Below, in pieces: positions 32,876-43,818 of a stretch of 64,000 nt of DNA. This stretch comes from Holophagales bacterium (lineage in GTDB: Bacteria; Acidobacteriota; Thermoanaerobaculia; UBA5066). Every line of letters starts with the position of its first letter. Position 1 is the stretch's first letter. The notes under the pieces were generated by a model. The model was not told the DNA's origin, ran no database searches, and was given only the letters and a program-made list of their open reading frames with translations. The stretch is from contig JADJVF010000014.1 in the NCBI GenBank assembly GCA_016716705.1, positions 62,001 to 126,000 of the forward strand, in the 5' to 3' direction. The position numbers and the translations under genes are program-made.

Positions 32876-34507
32876 TTGAGCACGTCCATCGTCGATTTGA
32901 AGACCCTTCACGACGCCTATACGAGGCTGACCGAGAAGTTCAAGACCTTCTGGACGTTTCACCAGTTCCTCCAGGGGGTCCACAAGACCTTCTTCGGTGA
33001 TGCACCCGGCTACCAGATCGACTTCCAGGGGCTCTACGACCAGATCAAGTCCGTGACCACCATCCTGAACGTCCAGCCCCCGCCGGTCGTCATGGACCAG
33101 ATCAACCAGCTGGACGGACGCCTCGACGTCGTCTACCGCGCGCTCTCGGCCGACGACGAGAAGATCGCCGCGAGCTGGGTGAGGCGCTTCTTCGAGAAGG
33201 TGAGGACGGAGGACGAGAAGCTCCTCCTGGCGATTCTCCGCTTCTACTTCCACGCGCGTCAGGTCTCGCCGGAAGCCATCGACAAGATGGACTTCCTCGT
33301 CACGCTCGTCGGAGCCCGCCGCTCCCTCGACGACGGCCGCTACCTTCCCCGGTTCCCCCAGGAGCTGACCAAGCTCTTCGCGGCCCTTCTCGGTCTCGTT
33401 CGCCGCTCGCCGGCCCCGGCTGCGGAGCTGACGGCCGCGGTGAAGGCGCTCGGCCTCATCCGCCAGGACATCGACGGGTGCGATCGCTTCGAGGACCTCA
33501 CGGAGAAGAAGATCCTCGACAGCCTGAGGACCGTCAAGCACAGGCTCGGCCCGGCGTACTACGACACGAACGTCCTGTCGGCCATCCTGGAGGCGAACCT
33601 CGCCGCCAAGAACCGGTTCCAGACCCTCTACCGGAACGAGGAGAGACGGATCTTCGAGTCGTCCCAGCAGCTCCTCGACATCGAACGCGAGCTGTCGCGG
33701 CGGCCCGAGGTCGCGGACGCCGACCTGCAGGAGGAGTTCCGCAGGTTCCGCCAGTTCAAGGAGGAGTTCGACAAGAACCGGAACGAGGGGGAGATCCGGC
33801 ACGGACAGGTCACCCGACTCGCCGAGGCGATCGACCAGCTGATGGCCAGGCTCGACGGGGCGGGCGAGGCCGCCGGGGAGGCGCTTCCGGAGGCCCTTCC
33901 GGTCGTCGACGAGGAGGAGCTGTCCGAGGCGAGGGAGACGATCAGCGGCTTCTTCCCCGGGCGGGACACGGTGGCCGCTTCCCCCGAGCCGACGAGGCAG
34001 GAGCGGACGCTTCCGGCGTTCGTCAAGGACGGCCTCCTCGCGGAGTACGCCTCCAAGATCCTCTACTCGATCGACATGCTCCGGGGCGGGGCGGGGTCGG
34101 GGCAGGCCGCCTATGGCGCTTCGCTGTCGCGGTTCCGCCTCGAGCCGTGGGAAGTGCGCTCCGCCCGGCGACTCCAGGCGGAGGAGCTCGATTCGACCGC
34201 GGAGGACTCTGCCTACGACAACCTCTACATCGAAGGGGCGGCCCTGCGCCTCATGGTGGACGACATCGCGACGAGGCTGAAGGCCCCCTCCGGCGAACCG
34301 GCCGATGCGAGCGACCTCGACAAGGCGAGCGAGTGTCTCGGGCGGGCACAGGATCTCGATCGCCGTTTCCGGCAGGCGCTCGAGGCGACGGGGCCGGAAG
34401 GCCCCCCCGAGCGGCTGAACGAGCTGACCCGCTCGCGCTTCCGTCTCCTCCGGGCCTTTTCAGGCCTCTGGCTCCTCCACAACGCCCGGGTCTCGGGAGG
34501 GGAGTAG
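32876..34507 (+). CDS. Conserved-looking hypothetical protein, soluble and helical
   Basis: 543 residues, no signal peptide or membrane segment. Mostly alpha-helical with Glu/Arg/Leu-rich stretches; coiled-coil-like parts around residues 255-320 (RNEERRIFESSQQLLDIERE, LQEEFRRFRQFKEEFDKNR). Two globular-looking parts flank a Pro/Glu-rich segment near 325-380. Some motifs look conserved in kind: FKTFWTFHQFLQGVHKTFFG near the start and LLRAFSGLWLLHNARVSGG at the end. I do not recognise a family. Start TTG 32876 with a GAGAGG ribosome binding site. It is the first gene of a plus-strand run leading to lysS and the envelope genes, but a 71-base gap leaves co-transcription open. Confidence 0.75.
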   Translation: MSTSIVDLKTLHDAYTRLTEKFKTFWTFHQFLQGVHKTFFGDAPGYQIDFQGLYDQIKSVTTILNVQPPPVVMDQINQLDGRLDVVYRALSADDEKIAASWVRRFFEKVRTEDEKLLLAILRFYFHARQVSPEAIDKMDFLVTLVGARRSLDDGRYLPRFPQELTKLFAALLGLVRRSPAPAAELTAAVKALGLIRQDIDGCDRFEDLTEKKILDSLRTVKHRLGPAYYDTNVLSAILEANLAAKNRFQTLYRNEERRIFESSQQLLDIERELSRRPEVADADLQEEFRRFRQFKEEFDKNRNEGEIRHGQVTRLAEAIDQLMARLDGAGEAAGEALPEALPVVDEEELSEARETISGFFPGRDTVAASPEPTRQERTLPAFVKDGLLAEYASKILYSIDMLRGGAGSGQAAYGASLSRFRLEPWEVRSARRLQAEELDSTAEDSAYDNLYIEGAALRLMVDDIATRLKAPSGEPADASDLDKASECLGRAQDLDRRFRQALEATGPEGPPERLNELTRSRFRLLRAFSGLWLLHNARVSGGE

Positions 34508-34578
34508 CCGCCGGTCCGAGCGGTTCCGCACCTGCGGAGTTTGACCGGGGAGGAGGGCGCGCGGAGAATCGGCGCCCC

Positions 34579-36120
<1,542 letters not shown>

Positions 36121-36124
<4 letters not shown>

Positions 36125-37268
36125 TCGAGCTCCTCCTGGCCCGCCGCTACCTCTTCGCTTCGCGGCGAGACGCGCAGGTCGGGGTCGTCGCGGCGGCGGC
36201 GTTCGTCGGGCTCGTCCTCGGCGTCGCGGCGCTCGTCGTGTCCCTCGCCCTTCTCTCGGGATTCCAGGCCCACGTCCTCACGCGGCTCGCCGAGGAGGCG
36301 CCCCACGTCCTCGTCTCGCCGGCCGGCCGGCCCGACTTCGCGGCCGCCGAGGGAGTCGCCGGGAGGCTCGCGGAAATCCCGGGGGTCGTCTCCGTCACCC
36401 CGGTCGTTCGCGGGCGCGGCTGGATCACCGTGCGCGGACAGGCGATCCCCGCGGTGCTGGCGGGACGGGAGGGGGCGGAAGGGATCCGCCTCGACCCGGC
36501 CCAGGCGCGGCAGCTCTCGGTGCTTCCCGGTGAGGACGTCACGATCGTCTCCTCGCGGACTCGTCTTTCCCCGCTCGGCCCTGTTCCCGTCACGGCGACG
36601 CTCTCCGTGAAGGAGGTCGGTGCCACCGCGACGGGGCGCCGCCAGCCGGAGGCGGTCCTGCCGGCCGAGACGACCCGGAGGCTCTTCGGCCTCCCGCCGG
36701 GAGGCGCCACGGGGTTCGAGCTGCGACTCGCCGACCCGGGGACCGCGCTGGACGTCGCTCGAGGGCGAGGGAGACGCTCGGCATGACATCCACCGCGACG
36801 ACGACGTGGCAGGAGGCGAATCGTCCGCTGCTCCTCGCGCTCCGGCTCGAGAGAATCGCAATCTTCGCCACCGTATTCCTCGTCGTCGTCGTGGCGGGCC
36901 TGAATCTCGCGGCGACGTCGGCGGTCCTGGCGGCCACTCGCCGGGGAGACGCGGCCGTCCTGACGGTCCTCGGCGCCTCCCCGAGCGTCCTTTCCCGCGT
37001 CTTTCTCCTCGTCGGCCTCCTTCTCGGGGCCGTCGGCACGCTGACCGGCCTCCTGCTGGGTGTGGTCCTCGCCGTCGTCCTCGACGCGACCCACGCCATC
37101 CCGCTCCCGGCCGAGCTCTTCGCTCTCGCGCACGTTCCCTTCAAGCCTGGCGCGAGGGATCTCCTGGCCGTGGGCGCCTTCTCGCTCGCCTGGTCGTTCC
37201 TCTCCTCTTTCGCGCCGGCCCGCATGGCCGCGCGGGTCGACGTGACGGAGGCGCTCCGTGCCGGGTGA
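36121..37268 (+). CDS. lolC: Lipoprotein-releasing ABC permease, LolC/LolE type (one frameshift, CTG start)
   Basis: About 382 residues after correction. LLLARRYLFASRRDAQVGVVAA leads to a first membrane segment (AAFVGLVLGVAALVVSLALLSG), then a periplasmic domain (about 45-220), then three helices (LERIAIFATVFLVVVVAGLNL, VFLLVGLLLGAVGTLTGLLLG, AVGAFSLAWSFLSSFAPARMAA) ending VDVTEALRAG, the LolC/E pattern. The frame breaks near 36750-36757 (one base missing in GAGGGCGAGG; continuing as ARETLGMTSTATTT). No ATG, GTG or TTG exists near the conserved start; CTG 36121, overlapping the lysS TGA, fits best. Together with the next ATPase it would move lipoproteins from the inner membrane to LolA. Confidence 0.85.
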
Positions 37269-37941
37269 GCCGCTTCTCGTCGCCGAGTCGCTCGCACGCG
37301 GGTTCGGGGAGGGAGAGGCGCGCCTCGAGCTCTTCTCGGGCCTTTCCCTGACCCTCGGGGTGGGAGATGCCGTCGCGATCGTCGGCCCGTCGGGCTGTGG
37401 CAAGTCGACCCTCCTCCACCTCCTCGCGGGCCTCGATCGCCCCGACGCCGGGCGCGTCGCCGTCGACGGACGAGACTGGGAGACGCTCGCTCCCGAGCCG
37501 AAGGCGAAGTGGCGGGGCGAGTCCGTCGGGTTCGTGTTCCAGCTGCACCACCTGCTGCCGGAGCTGACGGCAGAGGAGAACGTCGCCCTGCCGCTCTTTC
37601 TCGCGGGGGTCGGCGACTCTGCCGCCCGGGCGTCGGCGCGGGAGCTCCTCGCGAGAGTCGGCCTCGTCCGCCAGGCCGGGAGCCTTCCCCGCGTCCTCTC
37701 CGGCGGAGAGCGGCAGCGCGTCGCCATCGCGAGGGCCGTCGTGCGCCGGCCGCGCCTCCTCCTCTGCGACGAGCCGACCGGGAGCCTCGACGCCGCCCAC
37801 GCCGCAGACGTCCTCGAGCTCCTCCTGGGCACGGCGCGCGAGCGCGCGGGAGCCCTCCTTCTGGTCACGCACGACCCGGGTGTCGCCGCTCGCTGCGGGA
37901 CCGTTCTGACGCTCTCGCCGGGCGGTCTCGCGGCCTCCTGA
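37258..37941 (+). CDS. lolD: Lipoprotein-releasing ABC ATPase LolD
   Basis: 227 residues. Walker A GPSGCGKST (about residue 43), Q-loop FVFQLHHLLPELTAEENVALPLFL with the LolD-typical long-leader pattern, signature LSGGERQRVAIARAVV, Walker B LLLCDEPTGSLD and switch VTHDPG. Start GTG 37258 overlaps the permease gene by 11 bases, so translation is coupled. The pair drives sorting of lipoproteins to the outer membrane, consistent with the bamA and lpx genes just downstream. Confidence 0.92.
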   Translation: MPGEPLLVAESLARGFGEGEARLELFSGLSLTLGVGDAVAIVGPSGCGKSTLLHLLAGLDRPDAGRVAVDGRDWETLAPEPKAKWRGESVGFVFQLHHLLPELTAEENVALPLFLAGVGDSAARASARELLARVGLVRQAGSLPRVLSGGERQRVAIARAVVRRPRLLLCDEPTGSLDAAHAADVLELLLGTARERAGALLLVTHDPGVAARCGTVLTLSPGGLAAS

Positions 37942-37964
37942 GCGGCCGGAGCGCTGGCATCCCG

Positions 37965-38012
37965 TATGCTAGGATCCGGAGACGGTCGAAGTCCGCTTCC
38001 CAAGCGGTCTCC
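37965..38012 (+). promoter_or_regulatory. Promoter-like box and nested hairpin before clpC
   Basis: TATGCT (37965-37970) and the overlapping TAGGAT (37970-37975) could be -10 boxes. Downstream, GGAGAC (37978-37983) pairs with GTCTCC (38007-38012) and inside it CCGCTT-CCC-AAGCGG (37993-38007) forms a second stem. The structure sits in the probable leader and could be an operator for a clpC repressor or a regulatory RNA fold. It does not match CIRCE. Confidence 0.4.
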
Positions 38013-38026
38013 GTCGAGGTCGAGCC

Positions 38027-40453
38027 ATGTTCGAAAAGTACAACGAGAAAGCCCGCCGCGCCCTCTTTTTCGCCCGGTACGAGGCCTCGAAGCTCGGCTC
38101 GAAGGTCATCGAGTCCGAGCACATCCTCCTCGGCATCCTGCGCGAAGGGGAGGACGTCACGCGGGAGATCTTCGCCAGGTTCAACGTGAAGCCGGACGAC
38201 GTCCGCCGCGAGATCGAGGGGGACCGGGTCTTCGTCGAGCGCGTCTCGTCGTCGCAGGAGCTCCCCCTCTCGGAGGAGTCGAAGAAGATCCTCGCCTACG
38301 CCTCGCACGAGGCGGAGTCGATGATGCACCCCTACGTCGGGACGGAGCACCTCCTGATCGGCATCCTCCGCGTCGACCCGTGCGTCGCCTCCCGGCTCCT
38401 CGCCGGGCACGGCTTCAACCTCTACGGCGTGCGCGAGGAAGCGATCGCCCTGATCAAGGAGCGCGAGGCCTCCAAGCAGAAGAAGGAGCTCCCGTTCCTG
38501 GCCGAGTACGCCCGCGACCTGACGGCCCTCGCCGCCCAGGGGACTTTCGACCCGCTCGTGGGGCGTGACAAGGAAGTCGAACGGATCATCCAGATCCTCT
38601 CGCGGCGGACGAAGAACAACCCGATCCTCCTCGGCGAGCCCGGAGTCGGGAAGACGGCCATCGTGGAGGGGCTCGCCCAGCGGATCATCGAGGGGGCGGT
38701 CCCGCTGTTCCTGGCGAACAAGAAGATCCTCGCGATGGACCTCTCCCTCATCGTGGCCGGGACGAAGTACCGCGGCCAGTTCGAGGAGCGCCTGAAGGGG
38801 ATCCTGAAGGAGCTCAGGGAGAACCAGGACCTCATCATCTTCATCGACGAGATCCACTCCCTCATCGGCGCGGGCTCGGCCGAGGGGTCGCTCGACGCGG
38901 CGAACATCCTCAAGCCGGCGCTCTCGCGGGGCGAGATCGCCTGCATCGGCGCCACGACGATGAAGGAGTACCGCAAGTACATCGAGAAGGACCGCTCGCT
39001 CCTCCGGCGCTTCCAGGCGGTCACGGTGAACCCGCCGGACGAGGAGGAGACGCTTCAGATCCTCGAGGGGATCCGCGAGCGCTACGAGAGGTTCCACCGG
39101 GTCCGCTACTCGCCCGACGCGGTGAAGGCCGCCGTCTACCAGTCGAGCCGGTACATCCCCGACCGCTTCTTCCCCGACAAGGCGATCGACCTCCTCGACG
39201 AGGCGGGCGCCAAGGTCAAGCTCCGTCTCACCGCGGACACGCAGAACCTGCGCCGGCTCGAGAACGAGGCCCGGCAGATCGTCAAGGAGATGAAGAAGGC
39301 GATCTCCGAGAAGGACTTCGAGCACGCCGTCTCGCTCCGCGAGCGCGAGGTCGAGATCAAGGAAGAGATCGAGCGGACGCGCGGCGCGCAGCTCGACGAG
39401 AGCTCGTTCACCGAGGTCGTCCGCGGCGACATCGAGGAGATCATCGCGAGCTGGACCGGGATCCCGGTCACGTCGATCCAGGTCGAGGAGGCCGAGAAGC
39501 TCCTCAACATGGAGACGACGCTCCGCAGGCGCGTCATCGGCCAGGACCGGGCCATCGACGCGATCTCCAGGGCCATCCGCCGTTCCCGCCTCGGGGTGAA
39601 GAACCCGAACCGCCCGATGGGTTCGTTCATCTTCCTGGGGCCGTCGGGCGTCGGGAAGACCGAGGTCGCCCGGCGGATCGCGGAGTTCCTGTTCGACCAC
39701 CAGAAGGCGCTGGTCCGCTTCGACATGTCGGAGTACATGGAGAAGCACGCCGTCTCCAAGCTGATCGGCTCTCCTCCCGGCTACGTCGGGCACGAGGAAG
39801 GCGGGCAGCTCACGGAGCGGATCCGCAGGCAGCCCTATTCCGTCATCCTTCTCGACGAGATCGAGAAGGCCCACCCCGACATCGCAAACCTCCTCCTGCA
39901 GATCCTGGAGGACGGCCAGCTGACCGACGCCTACGGAAACACGGTCGACTTCAAGAACACGCTCATCATCATGACTTCGAACATCGGGACGAAGTTCCTC
40001 GTGAACCAGGCGCGCGTGGGGTTCGGCGACGGCAAGAACGCCCCCCCGGCGCGCGAGGTGGAGGAGATGGTCCTGAAGGAGCTCCGGCGCGAGTTCTCGC
40101 CCGAGTTCACGAACCGGATCGACGAGGTCATCGTCTTCAATCCGCTCTCGACGGACAACCTCCGGGCGATCTGCCGCCTCCTGCTCGACGACGTCGCAGA
40201 GACGCTGAAGCACCGCGGCCTGGAGCTCGTGGCCGACCAGATGGCCGTGGACTGGCTCCTCTCGATGTCGGGACAGGATGCCCACTCGGGAGCCCGGCCG
40301 CTCAGGCGGACGATCCAGCGACACGTGGAGGATGCGGTATCCGAATTGCTTATCGGCGCCCGGGAGCACCTCGAGTGCCTGGAAGTGACAGTGATCGACA
40401 ACGAACTGAAGGTTCTCGTCCGCTCGTCGGCCGCGATCGTGCCCGGGCGGTAA
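38027..40453 (+). CDS. clpC: ATP-dependent Clp protease ATPase subunit ClpC
   Basis: 808-residue AAA+ unfoldase. Two Clp-N repeats at the start (FEKYNEKARRALFFARYEA; SEHILLGILREGED; VGTEHLLIGILR), first AAA domain with Walker A GEPGVGKTA (about 205) and IIFIDEIHSLIGAG, a short UVR-type middle domain (EMKKAISEKDFEHAVSLRERE) that separates ClpC from ClpA and ClpB, second AAA domain with GPSGVGKTE (about 545), SPPGYVGHEEGG and LLDEIEKAH, and the ClpP-docking loop seen as ARVGFGDG. The C-terminal D2-small domain ends near HSGARPLRRTIQRHVED. No mcsA/mcsB or ctsR precedes it, unlike Firmicutes. Located between lolD and bamA, so it may serve envelope stress control. Confidence 0.95.
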   Translation: MFEKYNEKARRALFFARYEASKLGSKVIESEHILLGILREGEDVTREIFARFNVKPDDVRREIEGDRVFVERVSSSQELPLSEESKKILAYASHEAESMMHPYVGTEHLLIGILRVDPCVASRLLAGHGFNLYGVREEAIALIKEREASKQKKELPFLAEYARDLTALAAQGTFDPLVGRDKEVERIIQILSRRTKNNPILLGEPGVGKTAIVEGLAQRIIEGAVPLFLANKKILAMDLSLIVAGTKYRGQFEERLKGILKELRENQDLIIFIDEIHSLIGAGSAEGSLDAANILKPALSRGEIACIGATTMKEYRKYIEKDRSLLRRFQAVTVNPPDEEETLQILEGIRERYERFHRVRYSPDAVKAAVYQSSRYIPDRFFPDKAIDLLDEAGAKVKLRLTADTQNLRRLENEARQIVKEMKKAISEKDFEHAVSLREREVEIKEEIERTRGAQLDESSFTEVVRGDIEEIIASWTGIPVTSIQVEEAEKLLNMETTLRRRVIGQDRAIDAISRAIRRSRLGVKNPNRPMGSFIFLGPSGVGKTEVARRIAEFLFDHQKALVRFDMSEYMEKHAVSKLIGSPPGYVGHEEGGQLTERIRRQPYSVILLDEIEKAHPDIANLLLQILEDGQLTDAYGNTVDFKNTLIIMTSNIGTKFLVNQARVGFGDGKNAPPAREVEEMVLKELRREFSPEFTNRIDEVIVFNPLSTDNLRAICRLLLDDVAETLKHRGLELVADQMAVDWLLSMSGQDAHSGARPLRRTIQRHVEDAVSELLIGAREHLECLEVTVIDNELKVLVRSSAAIVPGR

Positions 40454-40458
40454 GGCGC

Positions 40459-43053
40459 GTGAAGGAGAGCCCCATCCCGGCGACGCCGGCCGTCGCCGGT
40501 CCCGCCCTGTCCGTCGCCGTCGTTTCGCCTCGTCCCTTCCGACCGGCCGTTCTGGCGCTGGTCTGGATTCTCGCCTTTCCGGCTGCGGCCCTGGCCCAGA
40601 CGGAGCCGTCCCCCGCTCCGGAGCCCACGCCTCCTCCCGCCACGCTCGACCTCAGGCCGGGCGGGCTTGCCCCGACGACATCCCCCATGGCCGGGGCCCT
40701 CCCGGCAACTCCCGTACTCAGCATGGACACGGCGGGCGCCTCCGAGCGGATCACCGAGATCGTCGTCCGGGGCGGAAAGACCGTCACCGGCGAGACCATC
40801 GGCTTCTACCTCGGAGTGAAAGCCGGCGATCCCTACGACGCCGGGCAGCTGCGCCGGACGTTCCAGAAGCTCTGGGATTCGGGCCTCTTCGAGGACCTCA
40901 GCATCGAGAAGGAAGCGGTCCCCGGGGGTGTCCGGCTCGTCGCGGTCGTCGTGGAGAGGCCGCGGGTTTCCGACCTGGAGTTCCGCGGCAACAAGAAGCT
41001 GACGACCTTCGCAGCTCAAGGACAAGCTGAAGGAAGGGAAGGTCGAGATCCGGGTCGGTTCGCCCGTCTCGCTCCGCGACGTCTCCAAGGGGAAGTCCGT
41101 CCTCACCGACGCCTACCGCGCCGAGGGGTTCCGCTCGGCGGTCGTCGACACGGCCATCGAGCCGATGGGAGAGAACGAACGCCGCGTCGTGTTCCTCGTC
41201 GACGAGGGAGACAAGATCAAGATCGACAATATCGATTTCACCGGCAACACCGTCTTCTCGGACCGGCGTCTCTACTACGCGATGAAGAAGACGCGCGAGT
41301 CGAACTTCTACCAGTTCTGGGACTCGAAGGACGTCTACAACCAGGCCTCCTACGAGGAAGACATCGAGCTGGTCAAGAAGGTCTACCAGAACGCGGGCTA
41401 CAAGGACATCGTCGTCAAGGACCCTGTGATCGAGACCTTCGTCGCCAATCCCCAGGAGACGCGCCCGGAGAAGATCAAGAGGCGCGCGAGGATCCAGATT
41501 CCCCTCGTCGAAGGAGAGCGGTACTACTTCGGCGACCTGAAGATCGAGGGGACGACCGTGTTTCCGCCGGAGCGGCTGCTCCGGTTCTTCCCCTGGCAGC
41601 CGGGCAAGCCCCTGAGCCGCGCCATCCTCGCGGACGGGATGAAGACGCTGGACGAGATCTACCGGGGCCGGGGCTACATCTACGCCTTCATGAACCCCGA
41701 GTACGTCGAGCGCCCGGGCAAGGGGAACATCGTCGACGTGACGATCCGCGTGACGGAGGGCGACCAGTTCCGCGTCGGGCGGGTCGAGTTCGTCGGGAAC
41801 AAGACGACGAAGGACAAGGTCCTGCGCCGGGAGCTCCAGCTCTTCGAGGGCGACGTCCTCGACATGGAGTCGTTCAAGAAGGGGCTCTTCAAGATCACCC
41901 AGCTCGGCTACTTCAAGATCGAGGAAGACCCGGAGTTCCGGGTCGACGCCGACAAGAAGGCCGTCGACGTCACGATCAAGGGGGTCGACACGAACCGGAA
42001 CGAGGTCCAGTTCGGGGCCGGCTACTCCCAGCTCGACGGGATCTTCGGGCAGTTTTCGTTCTCCACGAGGAACTTCCTGGGTCGCGGCGACACGATCGGA
42101 GTCCAGTTCCAGCGGGGCGGCTACTCGAACTTCTTCGACCTGTCGTTCGTCGAACCGTGGTTCCTCGACAAGCGGATGTCGATCGGCGGCTCCATCTTCA
42201 ACCGATCCCTCACGTACGCGGACGTCGACCAGGAGTCCAGGGGCTGAACGCATCCATCGGTCTCGGGTTGGGCCTCTTCGACGGCGTCTCGTTCTTCTAC
42301 AGCTACACGGACACGAAAAGCCGCTACGAGGTCTTCCCCGCGCCGGCACCGCCCGGAGCCGGCATCCCTCCCCGTGCCTACGCCGACTATGTCGGCCGAA
42401 CGTCAGCGGTGGCCCCGGGGTACCGGTACGACAGCCGGAACGACCCGTTCGACCCGACCCGCGGACGGCGGTTCGGCCTGTCGATGACGGTTGCCGGCGG
42501 ACCCCTCGGCGGCGACTTCTCCTACGTCAAGCCGGTTGGAAACGGGACGATCTACCGGACCCTCAACCGCAAGTCGCACGTCGCGGTCAACGTGGAGGCG
42601 GGGATGGTCCGGCCGTACGACGGGAAGGAGATCCCGATCTTCGAGCGCTTCCGGATCGGCGGCGACCGGTCGGTCCGCGCCTTCGAGTACGGGAGCATCT
42701 ACCCGCTCAACGACAACGACCAGGCGTACTTCAACGAGCAGGGAGCGCTCCTCGGAGGCGACAAGTACCTCGTCCTCAACCTGGAGGCGGTCTACTACGT
42801 CGCCGGGCCCTTGAAGTTCGTCCTCTTCTTCGACGCGGGGAACGCCTGGCTCGAAGGCCAGTCCTTCAACCCGCTGGTGATGCGTACCTCGGCGGGCGCG
42901 GAGCTCAGGATGTTCCTGCCGATCTTCCAGGCTCCGCTCCGCTTCATCTACGGCATCAACCTGGACCCGAAGGTGATCAAGGGGCAGACCGGGGTCCCGC
43001 TGGTCATCGAAAAGAGGAGCGACTTCCAGTTCTCGATCGGCACGACCTTCTAA
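40459..43053 (+). CDS. bamA: Outer-membrane protein assembly factor BamA (two frameshifts)
   Basis: 864 residues after correction. A signal segment (RPAVLALVWILAFPAAALAQ) and a Pro-rich stretch are followed by POTRA domains from about residue 95 (ITEIVVRGGKTVTGETIGFYLG; KIKIDNIDFTGNTVFSDRRLYY; FGDLKIEGTTVFPPERLL; FRVGRVEFVGNKTTKDKVLRR) and a beta barrel (GFGAGYS-type FGAGYSQLDGIFGQFSF, FSYSYTDTK-like FFYSYTDTK, FRIGGDRSVRAFEYG, the last strand FQFSIGTTF ending in Phe). One extra T near 41008 and one missing G near 42239-42242 shift the frame out and back; both sides are conserved. Essential for barrel insertion; followed by skp and lpx genes, the classical order. Confidence 0.93.
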   Translation: MKESPIPATPAVAGPALSVAVVSPRPFRPAVLALVWILAFPAAALAQTEPSPAPEPTPPPATLDLRPGGLAPTTSPMAGALPATPVLSMDTAGASERITEIVVRGGKTVTGETIGFYLGVKAGDPYDAGQLRRTFQKLWDSGLFEDLSIEKEAVPGGVRLVAVVVERPRVSDLEFRGNKKLTTFAAQGQAEGREGRDPGRFARLAPRRLQGEVRPHRRLPRRGVPLGGRRHGHRADGRERTPRRVPRRRGRQDQDRQYRFHRQHRLLGPASLLRDEEDARVELLPVLGLEGRLQPGLLRGRHRAGQEGLPERGLQGHRRQGPCDRDLRRQSPGDAPGEDQEAREDPDSPRRRRAVLLRRPEDRGDDRVSAGAAAPVLPLAAGQAPEPRHPRGRDEDAGRDLPGPGLHLRLHEPRVRRAPGQGEHRRRDDPRDGGRPVPRRAGRVRREQDDEGQGPAPGAPALRGRRPRHGVVQEGALQDHPARLLQDRGRPGVPGRRRQEGRRRHDQGGRHEPERGPVRGRLLPARRDLRAVFVLHEELPGSRRHDRSPVPAGRLLELLRPVVRRTVVPRQADVDRRLHLQPIPHVRGRRPGVQGLNASIGLGLGLFDGVSFFYSYTDTKSRYEVFPAPAPPGAGIPPRAYADYVGRTSAVAPGYRYDSRNDPFDPTRGRRFGLSMTVAGGPLGGDFSYVKPVGNGTIYRTLNRKSHVAVNVEAGMVRPYDGKEIPIFERFRIGGDRSVRAFEYGSIYPLNDNDQAYFNEQGALLGGDKYLVLNLEAVYYVAGPLKFVLFFDAGNAWLEGQSFNPLVMRTSAGAELRMFLPIFQAPLRFIYGINLDPKVIKGQTGVPLVIEKRSDFQFSIGTTF

Positions 43054-43054
43054 G

Positions 43055-43141
43055 AGGGGGCACCCGGACCGCCGGGCTCCGACGCTCATGGGCCGGGGGC
43101 CCGGCGCCCGGACGCTTCCCCCGGGATACCCGGCACCCCCT
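43055..43141. repeat. Intergenic palindromic element, copy 1 (after bamA)
   Basis: The element starts AGGGGG and ends CCCCCT. After the start it has ACCCGGACCGCCGGG (43062-43076); near the end CCGGGATACCCGGCACCCCCT (43121-43141). The two ends are an imperfect inverted repeat. A related copy lies at 46118-46219. It resembles a REP-type or terminator-like repeat. Confidence 0.5.
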
Positions 43142-43159
43142 CCTCACGGGCTCGTGCAG

Positions 43160-43193
43160 TAGAATCGCGCGCCCGCCGGAGGGTCTCCGGCGG
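43160..43193 (+). promoter_or_regulatory. -10 box and 5' leader hairpin of skp
   Basis: TAGAAT (43160-43165) would start transcription at about 43172, exactly where a strong hairpin begins: CCGCCGGAG (43173-43181), loop GGT, CTCCGGCGG (43185-43193). A 5'-terminal stem of this kind can protect an mRNA from decay. The ribosome binding site AAAGGAG follows before the ATG at 43221. Confidence 0.5.
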
Positions 43194-43220
43194 CGCAAGA
43201 CACGTAAAGGAGTCACGTAG

Positions 43221-43811
43221 ATGATCGGGAACCGGTTGATCGTCGCGGGTGCGGTCGCTGCGGCCGCTCTGCTCGCCCTGCCCGCCACAGCCCAGAAGGT
43301 GGGAGTCATCGAAGTCCAGCGGATCGTCCAGGAATCTGCGGTCGGCAAGGAAAGCCTCGCCCGGATCCAGAAGATCCAGGCCGCCAAGCAGGAAGACCTG
43401 ACGAAGCGCCAGACCGACCTGCGGGACATCGAGAAGAAGATCCAGGAGCAGGGCAAGTCGCTGTCCGAAGAGGCGATGGAGAAGCTCCAGAAGGACTATC
43501 AGGCCAAGGCTCTGGACCTGAAGCGATTCCAGGACGACGCCCAGCGCGAGCTCGAGGAGCTCCAGCGCAAGGAGCTCGGCGAGCTCGAGCGCAGGGTCCT
43601 TCCCGTGATCGAGGCGGTCGCGAAGGAGCTCGGCTACGCCCTCGTCTTCAACAAGTTCCAGAGCGGCCTTCTTCACGCGGAACCGGGCGTCGACATCACC
43701 GACGCCGTGATCCAGAAGTTCAATACCGCCATCGCGGCTGCCCCGAAGACCGACGCCAAGCCGGCTCCCGCGACCGCGGCTCCGGCCGCAGCCCCGGCCC
43801 CGAAGAAATAG
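43221..43811 (+). CDS. skp: Periplasmic chaperone OmpH/Skp
   Basis: 196 residues. Signal peptide LIVAGAVAAAALLALPATAQ, then KVGVIEVQRIVQESAVGKESL and a long Lys/Glu/Gln-rich coiled-coil arm (about 45-130: QKIQAAKQEDLTKRQTDLRD), closing with VIEAVAKELGYALVFNKFQSG, the typical Skp fold order. The last ~25 residues are an Ala/Pro/Lys tail. Skp holds unfolded outer-membrane proteins in the periplasm for BamA, encoded directly upstream. The leader holds a promoter and hairpin, and lpxD follows after seven bases. Confidence 0.92.
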   Translation: MIGNRLIVAGAVAAAALLALPATAQKVGVIEVQRIVQESAVGKESLARIQKIQAAKQEDLTKRQTDLRDIEKKIQEQGKSLSEEAMEKLQKDYQAKALDLKRFQDDAQRELEELQRKELGELERRVLPVIEAVAKELGYALVFNKFQSGLLHAEPGVDITDAVIQKFNTAIAAAPKTDAKPAPATAAPAAAPAPKK

Positions 43812-43818
43812 AGGGCGG

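Noticed and set aside
37965..38026. CIRCE or CtsR operator before clpC
   Set aside because: No TTAGCACTC-N9-GAGTGCTAA and no CtsR heptad repeat; only a G/C-rich nested hairpin is present.
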